Shown: positions 9,306-17,768 of the stretch, one piece after another | Numbering within the stretch: the stretch's first letter is position 1 | Layout of the letters: each line of letters starts with the position of its first letter | From: Methylibium sp. Root1272 | GTDB lineage: Bacteria; Pseudomonadota; Gammaproteobacteria; Burkholderiales; Burkholderiaceae_C | Length of the DNA: 64,000 nucleotides | Reading direction: 5' to 3' | NCBI RefSeq assembly: GCF_001425905.1 | Contig: NZ_LMDY01000015.1 | Span: forward strand, 230,790 to 294,789 | The notes under the pieces: generated by a model | Told to the model about the DNA's origin: nothing | The model's database searches: none | What the model saw: only the letters and a program-made list of their open reading frames with translations | Made by a program: the position numbers and the translations under genes

Positions 9306-10094
9306 TCATACCGGATCGTCCGGGAACGCCGGCCCGCGCCGGCCCAGGAAGGCCTGCACGCCTTCGCGATGCGTCGCGCTGCCGGCGTAGCCGAAGTGTC
9401 GTGCCCGCTCGGCCTCCGTCGGACCGCCGCGCTGCAGTTGGCGCAGCGTGCGCTTGTTGGCGCGCGCCACCGAGGCCGGCAGCGCCGCGATGCGCTGCGC
9501 CGTGGCCTGGGCTTCCGCGCCTGCGTCGTCCACCACGCGCTGCACCAGCCCGCGCTGCAGGGCCTCGTCGGCATCGAGCAGGCACGCCTCGAACAGCAGC
9601 TCGGCCGCGCTGGCCCGCCCCACCACGTCCAGCACCACCGACAGCTCGTCGGGCGCCATCGGGAAGCCCAGCCTGGCGATCGGGATACCGAAGCGGGCGC
9701 CGCGCTGCGCGATGCGCAGGTCGCAGCAGGCGGCGATCTCCAGCCCGCCACCGATACATCCACCCTCGATCTGGGCGATCAACGGCACATCGGTCCCGAG
9801 CAGCGCCTGCAGCGCCGGCGCCACCAGGCGCTCGTGGTAGTCGCGCAAGGCCTCGGTCGAGAAACGATGCACCGGAAACTCGGCGATGTCCGCCCCGGCA
9901 GCGAAATCGCCGCCTTCGCCGCGCAGGATCACGGCATGCAGGTTCGGCTGCAGCGCGTCGAGCGTCGCGGCCAGCGCGCCGAGCTCGCGCCACATCGCCA
10001 CGCTGATCGCGTTGAGCTTGCCGGGATGGGACAGCGTGACGACGCCGATGCGCGGATCGCCGGGGTCGCGCTCGAATGCCAGGGCCCCGCTCAT
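9306..10094 (-). CDS. Enoyl-CoA hydratase/isomerase family protein
   Basis: A 262-residue crotonase-fold protein that probably hydrates or isomerises an acyl-CoA. The oxyanion-hole segments are GGDFAAGADIAEF (about residues 60-72) and IEGGCIGGGLEIAACCDLRIA (about 108-128). One usual catalytic glutamate position is occupied within GFPMAPDELSVVL, so the reaction cannot be fixed from sequence. It lies just upstream of matB on the same strand, so the pair may serve the same acyl-CoA or dicarboxylate pathway. Confidence 0.82.
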   Translation of the reverse strand: MSGALAFERDPGDPRIGVVTLSHPGKLNAISVAMWRELGALAATLDALQPNLHAVILRGEGGDFAAGADIAEFPVHRFSTEALRDYHERLVAPALQALLGTDVPLIAQIEGGCIGGGLEIAACCDLRIAQRGARFGIPIARLGFPMAPDELSVVLDVVGRASAAELLFEACLLDADEALQRGLVQRVVDDAGAEAQATAQRIAALPASVARANKRTLRQLQRGGPTEAERARHFGYAGSATHREGVQAFLGRRGPAFPDDPV

Positions 10095-10237
10095 CGCGGC
10101 CGGCGCGCGCCCGGGGGCGTGCAGCGATTCGAGGGTCGCGGCAGGGGGAAGATCGGGTGAGGCTTCATGCCAGGATCCAGTCTGACGGGCTCATGGCGCC
10201 GGATGGCGCCACAGGGCCCGCATCCTAACCAAGGCCC

Positions 10238-10996
10238 TCAGCCGCGCAGCCCGTCCCACAGCAGCTTCACGCCGGTCAGCAGCATGCCCAGCGAGAGCAG
10301 CCGGTAGAACAGCGTCGGCTCGATGCGACGAGCCAGGCGCACGCCGATCCACACGCCGAGCGGTGCCAGCGGCATCAGCAACAGCGAGGTCGTCAGGTTG
10401 CGCAGGTCGATCAGGCCGAGCCACGCGTAAGGAATCCATTTCGACGCATTGACCGCCGCGAAGAACACCGCCGTCGTGCCGGCGAACACCATCGGCCGCA
10501 GCTTCAGCGGCATCAGGTAGGCCAGCGCCGGAGGCCCACCGGCATGGGCAACGAAGCTGGTGTAGCCGGCGGCGATGCCCAGCCCGAAGCCCCACCAGCG
10601 TGGCGGCGGTGGCGCGTCGGCGCGCGGCGGGAAGAACTGGCGCTGCGCGAGGAACAGCAGCGTCAGCGCACCGACGATGCCCGCCACGGTCGACGATGGC
10701 AGCAGACCGAAGCTGAGCGTCCCCAGCACGGTGCCCAGCAGGCCGGCCGGCAGCAGCAGCTTGAGCAGCGAGCGGTCGGCCTCGCGCCACAGCGCTGCCA
10801 GACCGAAGGCGTCCATCACCGCCAACAGCGGCAGCATGATGGCCGCCGCCTGGGGCACCGGCAGTGCGACCGCCATCAGCGGCGTCGCGAGCGCACCGAA
10901 GCCGGCCCCGAAGCCGCTCTTGCTCACGCCCATCAACAGTACCGCGGGCACGGCCACCGCATAGAAGACGGGATCGGTGATGATGTCTGCCGTCAT
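10238..10996 (-). CDS. Sulfite exporter TauE/SafE (TSUP) family permease
   Basis: A 252-residue integral membrane protein with seven or eight hydrophobic helices. The N-terminal block VPAVLLMGVSKSGFGAGFGALATPLMAV carries the TSUP repeat glycines, and the second repeat GFGLGIAAGYTSFVAHAGGPP is also diagnostic. TSUP members export sulfite, sulfoacetate or other organic anions. The ATG at 10996 starts MTADIITDPVFYAV. It is divergent from the TRIC-like gene, 30 bases away, and lies 143 bases upstream of the enoyl-CoA hydratase gene on the same strand, so a role in organic-anion export for that pathway is possible but only inferred. Confidence 0.86.
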   Translation of the reverse strand: MTADIITDPVFYAVAVPAVLLMGVSKSGFGAGFGALATPLMAVALPVPQAAAIMLPLLAVMDAFGLAALWREADRSLLKLLLPAGLLGTVLGTLSFGLLPSSTVAGIVGALTLLFLAQRQFFPPRADAPPPPRWWGFGLGIAAGYTSFVAHAGGPPALAYLMPLKLRPMVFAGTTAVFFAAVNASKWIPYAWLGLIDLRNLTTSLLLMPLAPLGVWIGVRLARRIEPTLFYRLLSLGMLLTGVKLLWDGLRG

Positions 10997-11026
10997 GCCC
11001 CGGCTCCGGCCATTGCACCCGCTCCG

Positions 11027-11668
11027 ATGCCCGCCCACCCGCTGAACCTCGCGACCGCCCTGCTCGTGGCCGAGTGGGCCGCCATGCTGGCCTTCGCGCT
11101 GTCGGGCCTGATGGAGGCCGCGCGCAAGCGACTCGACGCGGTCGGTGTCGTGGTGGTCGCCGGGCTCACAGCGTTCGGCGGTGGCACCCTGCGCGACGTG
11201 CTGCTGGACCGCCGGCCGTTCTTCTGGGTGCAGCATGCGCAGTACATCTGGGCCATCGTGGCGCTGGCGGTGATCGCGATGCTGTTCATGCGCAGCCGCC
11301 ACTTCCAGCCAACAGAACGCGCGATCGTCTGGCCCGATGCGCTGGGGCTCGGGCTGTTCGCCGCCAGTGGCACGCTGATCGCGCTGGCCACGCCGCTGCC
11401 GGCGCTGGTATCGGTGCTGATGGGCGTCGTCACCGCGGTCTTCGGCGGCGTGCTGCGGGACATCGTGTGCAACGAGATCCCGGCGGCCTTCAGCGACCAC
11501 CGCCCGTACGCCGTGTGCGCCTTCGCCGGCGGCTGGGTGGTGGTGGCCGTGCGCAGCCTCGACGGCAGCGAGACGGCCGCACTGATCGCCGGGACCCTGC
11601 TCACCGTGCTGCTGCGCGCGCTGGTGCTCTGGCGCAACTGGCAGCTGCCGGCCTGGCGCATCGACTGA
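11027..11668 (+). CDS. Trimeric intracellular cation channel (TRIC/UPF0126) family protein
   Basis: A 213-residue membrane protein with two copies of the UPF0126 repeat. The motifs AFALSGLMEAARKRLDAVGVVVVA and TAFGGGTLRDVLLDRRPFFWV form repeat one; AASGTLIALATPLPALVSVLMGVVTAVFGGVLRDIVCNEIP forms repeat two. The GGGTLRD and GGVLRD glycine kinks correspond to the pore-lining turns of prokaryotic TRIC channels. E. coli YicG/YadS are relatives. The ATG at 11027 is preferred over long upstream frames that run antisense to the TSUP gene. Confidence 0.87.
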   Translation: MPAHPLNLATALLVAEWAAMLAFALSGLMEAARKRLDAVGVVVVAGLTAFGGGTLRDVLLDRRPFFWVQHAQYIWAIVALAVIAMLFMRSRHFQPTERAIVWPDALGLGLFAASGTLIALATPLPALVSVLMGVVTAVFGGVLRDIVCNEIPAAFSDHRPYAVCAFAGGWVVVAVRSLDGSETAALIAGTLLTVLLRALVLWRNWQLPAWRID

Positions 11669-11703
11669 GTTCCCACGCGCCCCGGTGCCGGCCGCGCCAG
11701 CGC

Positions 11704-11715
11704 GACAATCGGGCG
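11704..11715 (+). promoter_or_regulatory. -10-like GACAAT six bases before ATG
   Basis: GACAAT (11704-11709) is followed by six bases and the ATG of the DUF1841 gene, matching the leaderless pattern seen elsewhere in this window. Confidence 0.35.
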
Positions 11716-12147
11716 ATGTTCACGCCCTCCCAGCACGACGTCCGCCGCTTCTTCTGCGAAGTCCGGCGCAAGCACCAGGCCGCCGAAGTGCTGGCGCCGA
11801 TCGAGGCGATGGCTGCCGACTGGATCGAGCAGCACCCCGAGTACCACGCCGACCTGGCCGATGCCGATGCCGCGGTAGCGGCCAGCTACAGCGTCGAGGA
11901 CGGCCGCACCAACCCTTTCCTGCACCTGTCGATGCACCTGTCGATCACCGAGCAGGTGGGCGTCGATCAGCCGCGCGGGATCAAGCAGGCCTTCGAGCTG
12001 CTCGCGGCCCGCCGCGGCTCGGCCCACGAGGCCCAGCACGAGATGATGGAGTGCCTGGGCGAGATGATCTGGGCCTCGCAGCGCAGCGGTCTGCCGCCGG
12101 ACGGCGAGGCCTACATCGACTGCGTGCGCCGCCGCGCGACGCGCTGA
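11716..12147 (+). CDS. DUF1841 family protein
   Basis: A 143-residue soluble protein of a family conserved in beta- and gammaproteobacteria with no assigned function. The N-terminus MFTPSQHDVRRFFCEVRRKH and the central NPFLHLSMHLSITEQVGVDQPRGI are family hallmarks, and HEAQHEMMECLGEMIWASQR near the end is histidine- and glutamate-rich, which could bind a metal. It has no signal peptide or membrane segment. It is convergent with the binding-protein gene, with a strong hairpin between them. Confidence 0.85.
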   Translation: MFTPSQHDVRRFFCEVRRKHQAAEVLAPIEAMAADWIEQHPEYHADLADADAAVAASYSVEDGRTNPFLHLSMHLSITEQVGVDQPRGIKQAFELLAARRGSAHEAQHEMMECLGEMIWASQRSGLPPDGEAYIDCVRRRATR

Positions 12148-12148
12148 C

Positions 12149-12170
12149 GCCGGCGGCCGGGGCCGCCGGC
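12149..12170. terminator. Perfect hairpin between convergent genes
   Basis: GCCGGCGGCC (12149-12158) and its exact complement (12161-12170) form a 10-bp GC-only stem immediately after the DUF1841 stop and six bases before the end of the convergent binding-protein gene. There is no T-tract, so it may be a bidirectional attenuator or Rho-assisted terminator. Confidence 0.45.
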
Positions 12171-12176
12171 GCTGCG

Positions 12177-13763
12177 TCACTTGACGCTGATCCACGACCA
12201 CTCGAGCCAGTTGTCGGCGCGGTGGACCACCGTCACGTTGCTGCGCGCCGCCCAGGGCACGATCTGGCGGTGCAGCGGCAGGTGCAGCACCAGCTCGTTG
12301 TGGCGCGCCAGCGCCGCCTTGACCAGCGCTTCGCGCTTCTTCGCGTCGGGCTCGCTGCTGGAGGCGGCAGCCAGCTCGTCGAGCTTCGCGTCCTTGACGC
12401 CGCCGAAGTTCCAGCTCCCCACACCGCCCGAATCGCCCGGGATACGGCTGCGCAGCACCGGCGTCAGCGTCGTCTCGGCATCGGTGATCGAGCCGCCCCA
12501 GCCCAGCAGGTACATCGAGGTGTCCAGCTTCTCGAGCTTTGCAAAGTAGGTGCTGCGCGGCATCGCGTTGACCCGCACCTTCACCTTGAGTTGGGCCCAC
12601 ATCGCCGCCAGCGCGAGGCAGATCTCCTCGTCGTTGATGTAGCGGTTGTTCGGGCAGTCCAGCGTGACCTCGAAGCCGTCGGGGTAGCCGGCCGCCTGCA
12701 TCAGCTGCCGGGCCGCCGCCAGGTCGAAGGGCAGGCGCTTCTCCAGCGCCGCATCGTTGTAGGCGCCCAGCGGCGACGGTGTGATACCGCCGGTGGGCAA
12801 GGCTTGCCCCCGCATCAGCTTCGTCTTGATCGTCTCGATGTCGATGGCCTGGTAGAGCGCCTTGCGCACCCTCAAGTCCTTGAACGGGTTGCGGTCGCCG
12901 GGCACCTGGCCGTACAGCAGCTTGTCGCGCGCCTGGTCCATGCCGATGAACAGGACGCGGTTCTCCGGCCCGTCGACAACCTGCACGCCGGCCGTGTTGC
13001 GCAGCCGGGCGATGTCCTGCGGCGCCGGGTCGAGCACGAAGTCGAGCTCGCCCGAGATCAGCGCCGCGGAGCGCGTCGCATCGCTCTTCACGGGCGTGTA
13101 GACCACCTGCTGCAGGTTGCCCGCGAAGCGGCCCCACCAGGCCGGGTTGCGCTTGTAGACCGTCTTCACGTCCGGCTGGCGCGAGACCAGCATGAACGGG
13201 CCGGTGCCGTTGGAGTTCAGCGATGCATGGCCTTCCTGCTTGTTCTTGAAGTCCAGCGGCCGAGCGGCTCCGTGCTTCTCGCTCCAGGCGCGGCTCATGA
13301 TCTGCACCGTGCTGAGGTGCTGCAGGAAGATCGGGTTCACCTGCGCCAGCCGGAACTCCACCGTCAGCGCATCGAGTGTCTTCGGCTCGCCCAGCGCGCC
13401 GGCGTAGACGCGGATCGCCGACGCCGGATCGCGCGCCCGCAGCACCGAGAACACCACGTCATCGGCGGTGAACGGGCTGCCGTCGTGGAAGCGGACCTGA
13501 GGACGCAGCTTCAGCCGCCACACGGTCGGTGAAGGCTGCTGCCACTCGGTGGCGAGCACCGGCTCGATGGCGAGCTGCCGGTCGCGGTTGACCAGCGATT
13601 CGTAGACCTGGCCGTTGATCTGGTTGGTCAGCGACTCGTTCTGGGAGTGCGGGTCCAGGGTCTGGACATCGCCCTGGCTGGCCCAGCGCAGCGTCTGTGC
13701 CGAGCCGGCCGAAGCCAGCGCGGCCAGCAGCAGCGCCGATGCGAATCGAAGGAGGGTCGGCAT
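12177..13763 (-). CDS. ABC transporter substrate-binding protein, family 5 (peptide/opine type)
   Basis: A 528-residue periplasmic binding protein of the DppA/OppA family. A cleavable signal peptide is clear (MPTLLRFASALLLAALASAGSAQ). The mature N-terminus LRWASQGDVQTLDPHSQNESLTNQINGQVYESLVNRD, the cleft segment FHDGSPFTADDVVFSVLRARDP and NGTGPFMLVSRQPD are characteristic. No permease or ATPase gene is adjacent, so it is an orphan that must share a transporter encoded elsewhere. Ligand cannot be read from sequence. Confidence 0.9.
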   Translation of the reverse strand: MPTLLRFASALLLAALASAGSAQTLRWASQGDVQTLDPHSQNESLTNQINGQVYESLVNRDRQLAIEPVLATEWQQPSPTVWRLKLRPQVRFHDGSPFTADDVVFSVLRARDPASAIRVYAGALGEPKTLDALTVEFRLAQVNPIFLQHLSTVQIMSRAWSEKHGAARPLDFKNKQEGHASLNSNGTGPFMLVSRQPDVKTVYKRNPAWWGRFAGNLQQVVYTPVKSDATRSAALISGELDFVLDPAPQDIARLRNTAGVQVVDGPENRVLFIGMDQARDKLLYGQVPGDRNPFKDLRVRKALYQAIDIETIKTKLMRGQALPTGGITPSPLGAYNDAALEKRLPFDLAAARQLMQAAGYPDGFEVTLDCPNNRYINDEEICLALAAMWAQLKVKVRVNAMPRSTYFAKLEKLDTSMYLLGWGGSITDAETTLTPVLRSRIPGDSGGVGSWNFGGVKDAKLDELAAASSSEPDAKKREALVKAALARHNELVLHLPLHRQIVPWAARSNVTVVHRADNWLEWSWISVK

Positions 13764-13822
13764 GGCGGTTCTTCTGCGCGCGAGCGGGGGAGCGCGCAGT
13801 GTAGACAGGCCACGCTATTCCC

Positions 13823-15052
13823 TCAGGGGCGGGCGGCCTCCCCGGCCCAGAGCCGGTCGATGTCCTTGAACGGCCACTTGTCCGGCGGCTCGCAGGCGAT
13901 CACCTTGTCCTGGCACCATGGCCCGCCCAGGTCGATCTCCTCCGGCAGGATGCGCTGGTTGGACTTGATGCTGAAGAACACCTTGACCTTGGGCGTCAGC
14001 AGCGAGGCCGGGTTCTGCTGGATCACCACCGCCAGCCGCCCGGTCTGCAGGCGCACCAGCGAGCCGACCGGGTAGATGCCGACCGTCTTGACGAAAGCCT
14101 GGAACACCAACGGGTCGAAATGGCCTTTCCACTGCGCCATCTGACGCAGCGACTCGCCGGGATCCCAACCGGTCTTGTAGGGTCGGTTCGAAGTGATGGC
14201 GTCGTAGACGTCGCACACCGCGCCCATCTTGGCGATCAACGAGATCTGGTCGCCGGCCAGCCGGTGCGGGTAGCCGCTGCCGTCGACCTTCTCGTGGTGG
14301 TGCAGGCAGACGTCGAGCACGTCCGGCGGCGCGTTGCCTCCCTCGAGCAGCAGCGCATGGCCCCGCTCGGGGTGGGTGCGGATGATCGCGAATTCTTCGT
14401 CGGTCAGGCGCCCGGGCTTGTTCAGCACCGGGCTCGGCATCACCGCCTTGCCCAGGTCGTGCATCAGACCGGCCAGGCCCGCCTCTCGGACCTGCGACTC
14501 GCGCAAGCCCAGTTGGCGACCCAGCGACACCATCAGGGCACACACGGCCACGGAGTGCAGGTAGGTGTAGGTGTCGGAGGTCTTGAGGCGCGCCAGGCTC
14601 ACCAGGGTGCCGGGGCTGCTCATCACCGAGCTGGCGATCTCCTCGACGAGCTGCCGCCCCTGCTCGACGTCCATCGCGCGGCCCAGCCGGGCCTCGGCGA
14701 ACATCGACTGCACGGCTTCGCGCGAACGGCCGATCACCTTGCGGGCCTGCGCGAGCTCCTCGTCCTGCGAGCGCGGCAGCTCGATCAGCGGACTGGGCGC
14801 CGTGGCCGCCGCCTCGAGTTCGCGCTCGATCTCCTCGCGCACCTCGGACTCGCTGATGCCACCGTCGACGTCCATGCCGATCTCGACGTTGATCCAAACC
14901 TCGCTGATCCCGCTGTCGCGGATCTTCGCGATGTCGGCCGGATCGCGCAGCACGAACTTCGAACGCCAGAACGGATGCTCCATCCATGAGCCGCACAGCT
15001 CGTGCAGGTACATGCCGGGGCGCAACTGGTCCACCGCGATTCTTTTCAACAC
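13823..15052 (-). CDS. DUF3391 / HD-GYP domain protein, probable c-di-GMP phosphodiesterase
   Basis: A 409-residue cytosolic protein. An N-terminal DUF3391 module (LKRIAVDQLRPGMYLHEL, residues 2-19) precedes an HD-GYP domain. The metal ligands are visible: HD of HDLGK at 198-199, the HHHE cluster at 251-254, and the DGSGYP loop at 257-262, which is the GYP signature. The enzyme should hydrolyse c-di-GMP to pGpG or GMP. The absence of a receiver domain means that input is unknown. It is the upstream neighbour of the binding-protein gene, 59 bases apart, and downstream of cytochrome c4 past a terminator. A link to exopolysaccharide control is possible but not shown here. Confidence 0.92.
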   Translation of the reverse strand: MLKRIAVDQLRPGMYLHELCGSWMEHPFWRSKFVLRDPADIAKIRDSGISEVWINVEIGMDVDGGISESEVREEIERELEAAATAPSPLIELPRSQDEELAQARKVIGRSREAVQSMFAEARLGRAMDVEQGRQLVEEIASSVMSSPGTLVSLARLKTSDTYTYLHSVAVCALMVSLGRQLGLRESQVREAGLAGLMHDLGKAVMPSPVLNKPGRLTDEEFAIIRTHPERGHALLLEGGNAPPDVLDVCLHHHEKVDGSGYPHRLAGDQISLIAKMGAVCDVYDAITSNRPYKTGWDPGESLRQMAQWKGHFDPLVFQAFVKTVGIYPVGSLVRLQTGRLAVVIQQNPASLLTPKVKVFFSIKSNQRILPEEIDLGGPWCQDKVIACEPPDKWPFKDIDRLWAGEAARP

Positions 15053-15149
15053 GCCGCTTCTCCGTCGAACGTGGTCATGGCGTCATATCGACAGCGGCCG
15101 GACAAACTGAAACCGGACGGCCGACGCACCCGCGAGCGCGCCGGGCGTG

Positions 15150-15183
15150 AAAAAAGCCGCCGGACCTGACGGTCGGGCGGCTG
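15150..15183 (-). terminator. Rho-independent terminator of the cytochrome c4 gene
   Basis: On the minus strand AGCCGCCCGACC pairs imperfectly with GGTCCGGCGGCT (7 perfect outer pairs), followed by a run of six T. It lies about 25 bases beyond the cytochrome c4 stop. Confidence 0.8.
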
Positions 15184-15208
15184 CTTGCCGGCGCAGGGTG
15201 GCTGCGGC

Positions 15209-15871
15209 TTACTTGAACTTCGACTGCGGCACCGTCTTGAGGTCGGTCGGGAGCGCGGCCATGTAGTTCGACAGGCCCTTGAGCTCGGCATGGCTGAACG
15301 CCTTGACCTGGGCGCCCATGATCGCGTGGCTGCGACCGACGTTGGGGTTGCCCTGGGTCGCATACGCCTTCAGCGCGACATACAGGTAGTCGGCGTGCTG
15401 GCCTGCCAGCTTGGGGTAGGTGCCGTCGATCGGCTTGCTGAAGTTCGCGCCGTGGCAGGCCGCACAGCTGCCCTTGGTCAGCAGGGCCGCGACCGCCGGA
15501 TCCGGAAGCTTCGCGGGCTCGGCCGGCAGCTCGGCACGCGCTCCGCCCTCGGCTTCGTAGTAGGCGGCCAGGTCGGCCATGTCCTGCTCGCTCAGAGAGT
15601 CGGCGATGCTGCGCATCGTCGGGTGCTTGCGGTCGCCCTTCTTGTAGGCGTTCAGTGCGGCCACGATGTACTTCGCGTTCTGGCCCGCGATCATCGGCAC
15701 CTTGTAGATTTCCGGGAAGCTCGCCTGGTAGCCGACGATGCCGTGGCAGCCGATGCACATGGCGTTCTTCTTCTGGCCGGCCGCGGCATCGCCGGCCTTG
15801 TCTTGCGCTTGCGTCGTGGCGGCAAATGTCATCGCAAGCAGCGCGATCATCGCGGGGAACAGTGTCTTCAT
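15209..15871 (-). CDS. Di-heme cytochrome c4
   Basis: A 220-residue periplasmic electron carrier with signal peptide MKTLFPAMIALLAMTFAATTQAQ. Two CXXCH heme sites are visible: CIGCH at residues 39-43 and CAACH at 136-140. The two halves are homologous (ADYLYVALKAY and AKYIVAALNAYK), and each has a methionine axial-ligand candidate (PTMRSIA; HAIMGAQ). Cytochrome c4 usually donates electrons to cbb3 or other terminal oxidases. It is monocistronic, with a divergent promoter upstream and a terminator downstream. Confidence 0.95.
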   Translation of the reverse strand: MKTLFPAMIALLAMTFAATTQAQDKAGDAAAGQKKNAMCIGCHGIVGYQASFPEIYKVPMIAGQNAKYIVAALNAYKKGDRKHPTMRSIADSLSEQDMADLAAYYEAEGGARAELPAEPAKLPDPAVAALLTKGSCAACHGANFSKPIDGTYPKLAGQHADYLYVALKAYATQGNPNVGRSHAIMGAQVKAFSHAELKGLSNYMAALPTDLKTVPQSKFK

Positions 15872-15901
15872 GGTCCGGCGGTGGGTTGAGTTCAGCGGCG
15901 G

Positions 15902-15922
15902 AGTATACGGGCCCCCTATACT
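15902..15922. promoter_or_regulatory. Back-to-back -10 boxes of cytochrome c4 and moxR genes
   Basis: AGTATA (15902-15907, reading TATACT on the minus strand) and TATACT (15917-15922, plus strand) form an inverted repeat separated by nine bases. They can serve as -10 elements for the divergent cytochrome c4 and moxR genes, or the dyad may be an operator. Confidence 0.5.
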
Positions 15923-15954
15923 GAATTGGCCATCCTCAGCCGACTCTCCGCGCC

Positions 15955-16809
15955 ATGAAATATGCAGGTTCCAACCAGTACGTCGCCACGCCCGACCTGA
16001 TGCTGGCGGTCAACGCCGCGATCACGCTGCAGCGTCCGCTGCTGATCAAGGGTGAGCCCGGCACCGGCAAGACGATGCTGGCCGAAGAGGTGGCCGCCGC
16101 GCTGAAGCTGCCGCTGCTGCAATGGCACATCAAGAGCACCACCAAGGCCCAACAGGGTCTGTACGAGTACGACGCGGTGAGCCGCCTGCGCGACAGCCAG
16201 CTCTCGGGGGCCGACGGTGCCGAGCGCGTGCGCGACATCCGCAACTACATCGTCAAGGGCGTGCTGTGGCAGGCCTTCACCGCCGAGCAGCCGGTGGCGC
16301 TGCTGATCGACGAGATCGACAAGGCCGACATCGAGTTTCCGAACGACCTGCTGCGCGAGCTCGACCGCATGGAGTTCCACGTCTACGAGACGCGCGAGAT
16401 GGTCAAGGCGAGACACCGGCCGCTGGTGTTCATCACCTCCAACAACGAGAAGGAACTGCCTGACGCCTTCCTGCGCCGCTGCTTCTTCCACTACATCAAG
16501 TTCCCCGAGGCCGAGACGATGCGCAAGATCGTCGAGGTGCACTTCCCCACGCTGAAGAAGGAGCTGCTGGCCTCCGCGCTGAAGAGCTTCTACGACGTGC
16601 GCGGCCTGCCGGGCCTGAAGAAGAAGCCCAGCACCAGCGAACTGCTCGACTGGCTCAAGCTGCTGGTGGCGGAGGACATCCCGCTCGACGCGCTGCAGAG
16701 CCAGGACGACAAGGTCGCGATCCCGCCGCTGCTCGGCGCGCTGCTGAAGAACGAGCAGGACGTGAGCCTGTTCGAGAAGCTGGTGTTCATGCAGCAGCGC
16801 AATCGCTGA
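15955..16809 (+). CDS. MoxR-type AAA+ ATPase
   Basis: A 284-residue MoxR-family ATPase (COG0714, CoxD-like). Walker A GEPGTGKT is at residues 33-40, Walker B VALLIDE at 114-120, and sensor 1 lies in PLVFITSNNEKELPDAFLRRC. MoxR proteins act as chaperones with vWA-domain partners, for example in metal-centre insertion or complex assembly. A CoxE-like vWA gene follows two genes downstream, so they are likely partners. Its promoter is divergent from cytochrome c4. Confidence 0.93.
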   Translation: MKYAGSNQYVATPDLMLAVNAAITLQRPLLIKGEPGTGKTMLAEEVAAALKLPLLQWHIKSTTKAQQGLYEYDAVSRLRDSQLSGADGAERVRDIRNYIVKGVLWQAFTAEQPVALLIDEIDKADIEFPNDLLRELDRMEFHVYETREMVKARHRPLVFITSNNEKELPDAFLRRCFFHYIKFPEAETMRKIVEVHFPTLKKELLASALKSFYDVRGLPGLKKKPSTSELLDWLKLLVAEDIPLDALQSQDDKVAIPPLLGALLKNEQDVSLFEKLVFMQQRNR

Positions 16810-16811
16810 GC

Positions 16812-17054
16812 GTGGCACGCATGCAGAACGACACGCGTCGCGAACTGCTCGTCGGCGTCGCCGACGCCCTGGGCTTCGTGCTCGGCGCGCTGGCCGGCTG
16901 GGGCCTCGGCCGGCTGATGGGCTTCGATTTCGTCGGCTCGCCCGGCTACGGCGGCGCGCAGATGGTCGGGCTGGTGTTCATCGTGCTGGGCTGCGGCCTC
17001 GGCAAGTGGCTGGCGCGCACGCTGGCGCAAAGCTTCACGCGGGATCGTTCATGA
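16812..17054 (+). CDS. Small two-helix membrane protein
   Basis: An 80-residue protein with two hydrophobic helices (ALGFVLGALAGWGLGRLMGF and GAQMVGLVFIVLGCGLGKWLA). It opens with GTG at 16812, two bases after the moxR stop; an ATG at 16821 is an alternative. The stop overlaps the next ATG (ATGA). No family name is certain. Position between moxR and its vWA partner suggests a membrane anchor or accessory subunit, which is inference. Confidence 0.7.
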   Translation: MARMQNDTRRELLVGVADALGFVLGALAGWGLGRLMGFDFVGSPGYGGAQMVGLVFIVLGCGLGKWLARTLAQSFTRDRS

Positions 17055-17650
17055 GTGCCATGCCCCTTACCGCGCCGGTCACGCTCGAGGGCCGGAACGC
17101 CAGCCTGGTGCCGCTCTCGCCAGCGCATGCCGACGCGCTGGCCCAGGCCAGCGCGGAAGGAGAACTGCATCGGCTCTGGTACACGGCGATCCCGGCACCC
17201 GAAGCCGTCGGGCCCGAGATCACGCGTCGGCTGGCGCTGCACGCGGCCGGTTCGATGCTGCCGTTCACGGTGCTGGACGCCGACGGCACGCCGGCCGGCA
17301 TGACAACCTACATGAACATCGACGCGGTGAACCGCCGCGTCGAGATCGGTTCCACCTGGTACGCGCTGCGCGTGCAGCGCACCGGGCTCAACACCGAATG
17401 CAAGCTGCTGCTGCTGACGCATGCCTTCGAGACGCTGGACTGCATTGCGGTCGAGTTCCGCACCCACCGGCTCAACACCCAGAGCCGGCGTGCGATCGAG
17501 CGGCTCGGCGCGCAGCTCGACGGCGTGCTGCGCGCCCACCAGCGCGCCGCCAACGGCACGCTGCGCGACACGGCGGTGTACAGCATCACCGCGGCGGAAT
17601 GGCCGACCGTGAAGACGCACCTCGAGTGGCAGTTGCTGCGGCCGCGCTGA
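17051..17650 (+). CDS. GNAT N-acetyltransferase, RimJ/RimL-like
   Basis: A 199-residue acetyltransferase of the RimJ/RimL type (Acetyltransf_3). Blocks include TLEGRNASLVPLSPAHADAL, VEIGSTWYALRVQRTGLNTECKLLLLTHAFE and RLNTQSRRAIERLGAQLDGVLR, the last being the conserved NxxSxxAxExxGaxxEG-like motif. Such enzymes acetylate protein N-termini or small amines. The ATG at 17051 overlaps the previous stop, indicating translational coupling. The vWA gene follows after 118 bases. Confidence 0.87.
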   Translation: MSAMPLTAPVTLEGRNASLVPLSPAHADALAQASAEGELHRLWYTAIPAPEAVGPEITRRLALHAAGSMLPFTVLDADGTPAGMTTYMNIDAVNRRVEIGSTWYALRVQRTGLNTECKLLLLTHAFETLDCIAVEFRTHRLNTQSRRAIERLGAQLDGVLRAHQRAANGTLRDTAVYSITAAEWPTVKTHLEWQLLRPR

Positions 17651-17768
17651 AACCCGGACCGATCGCTCACACGGGCTTACCGGTCGCTGCCGCGCGCGCC
17701 GCAATGGCTGGGGCTACCATCGACGTTCATCGGCCAGCGCACCCCGCGCCCCGCTCTCCCGTGACGCC

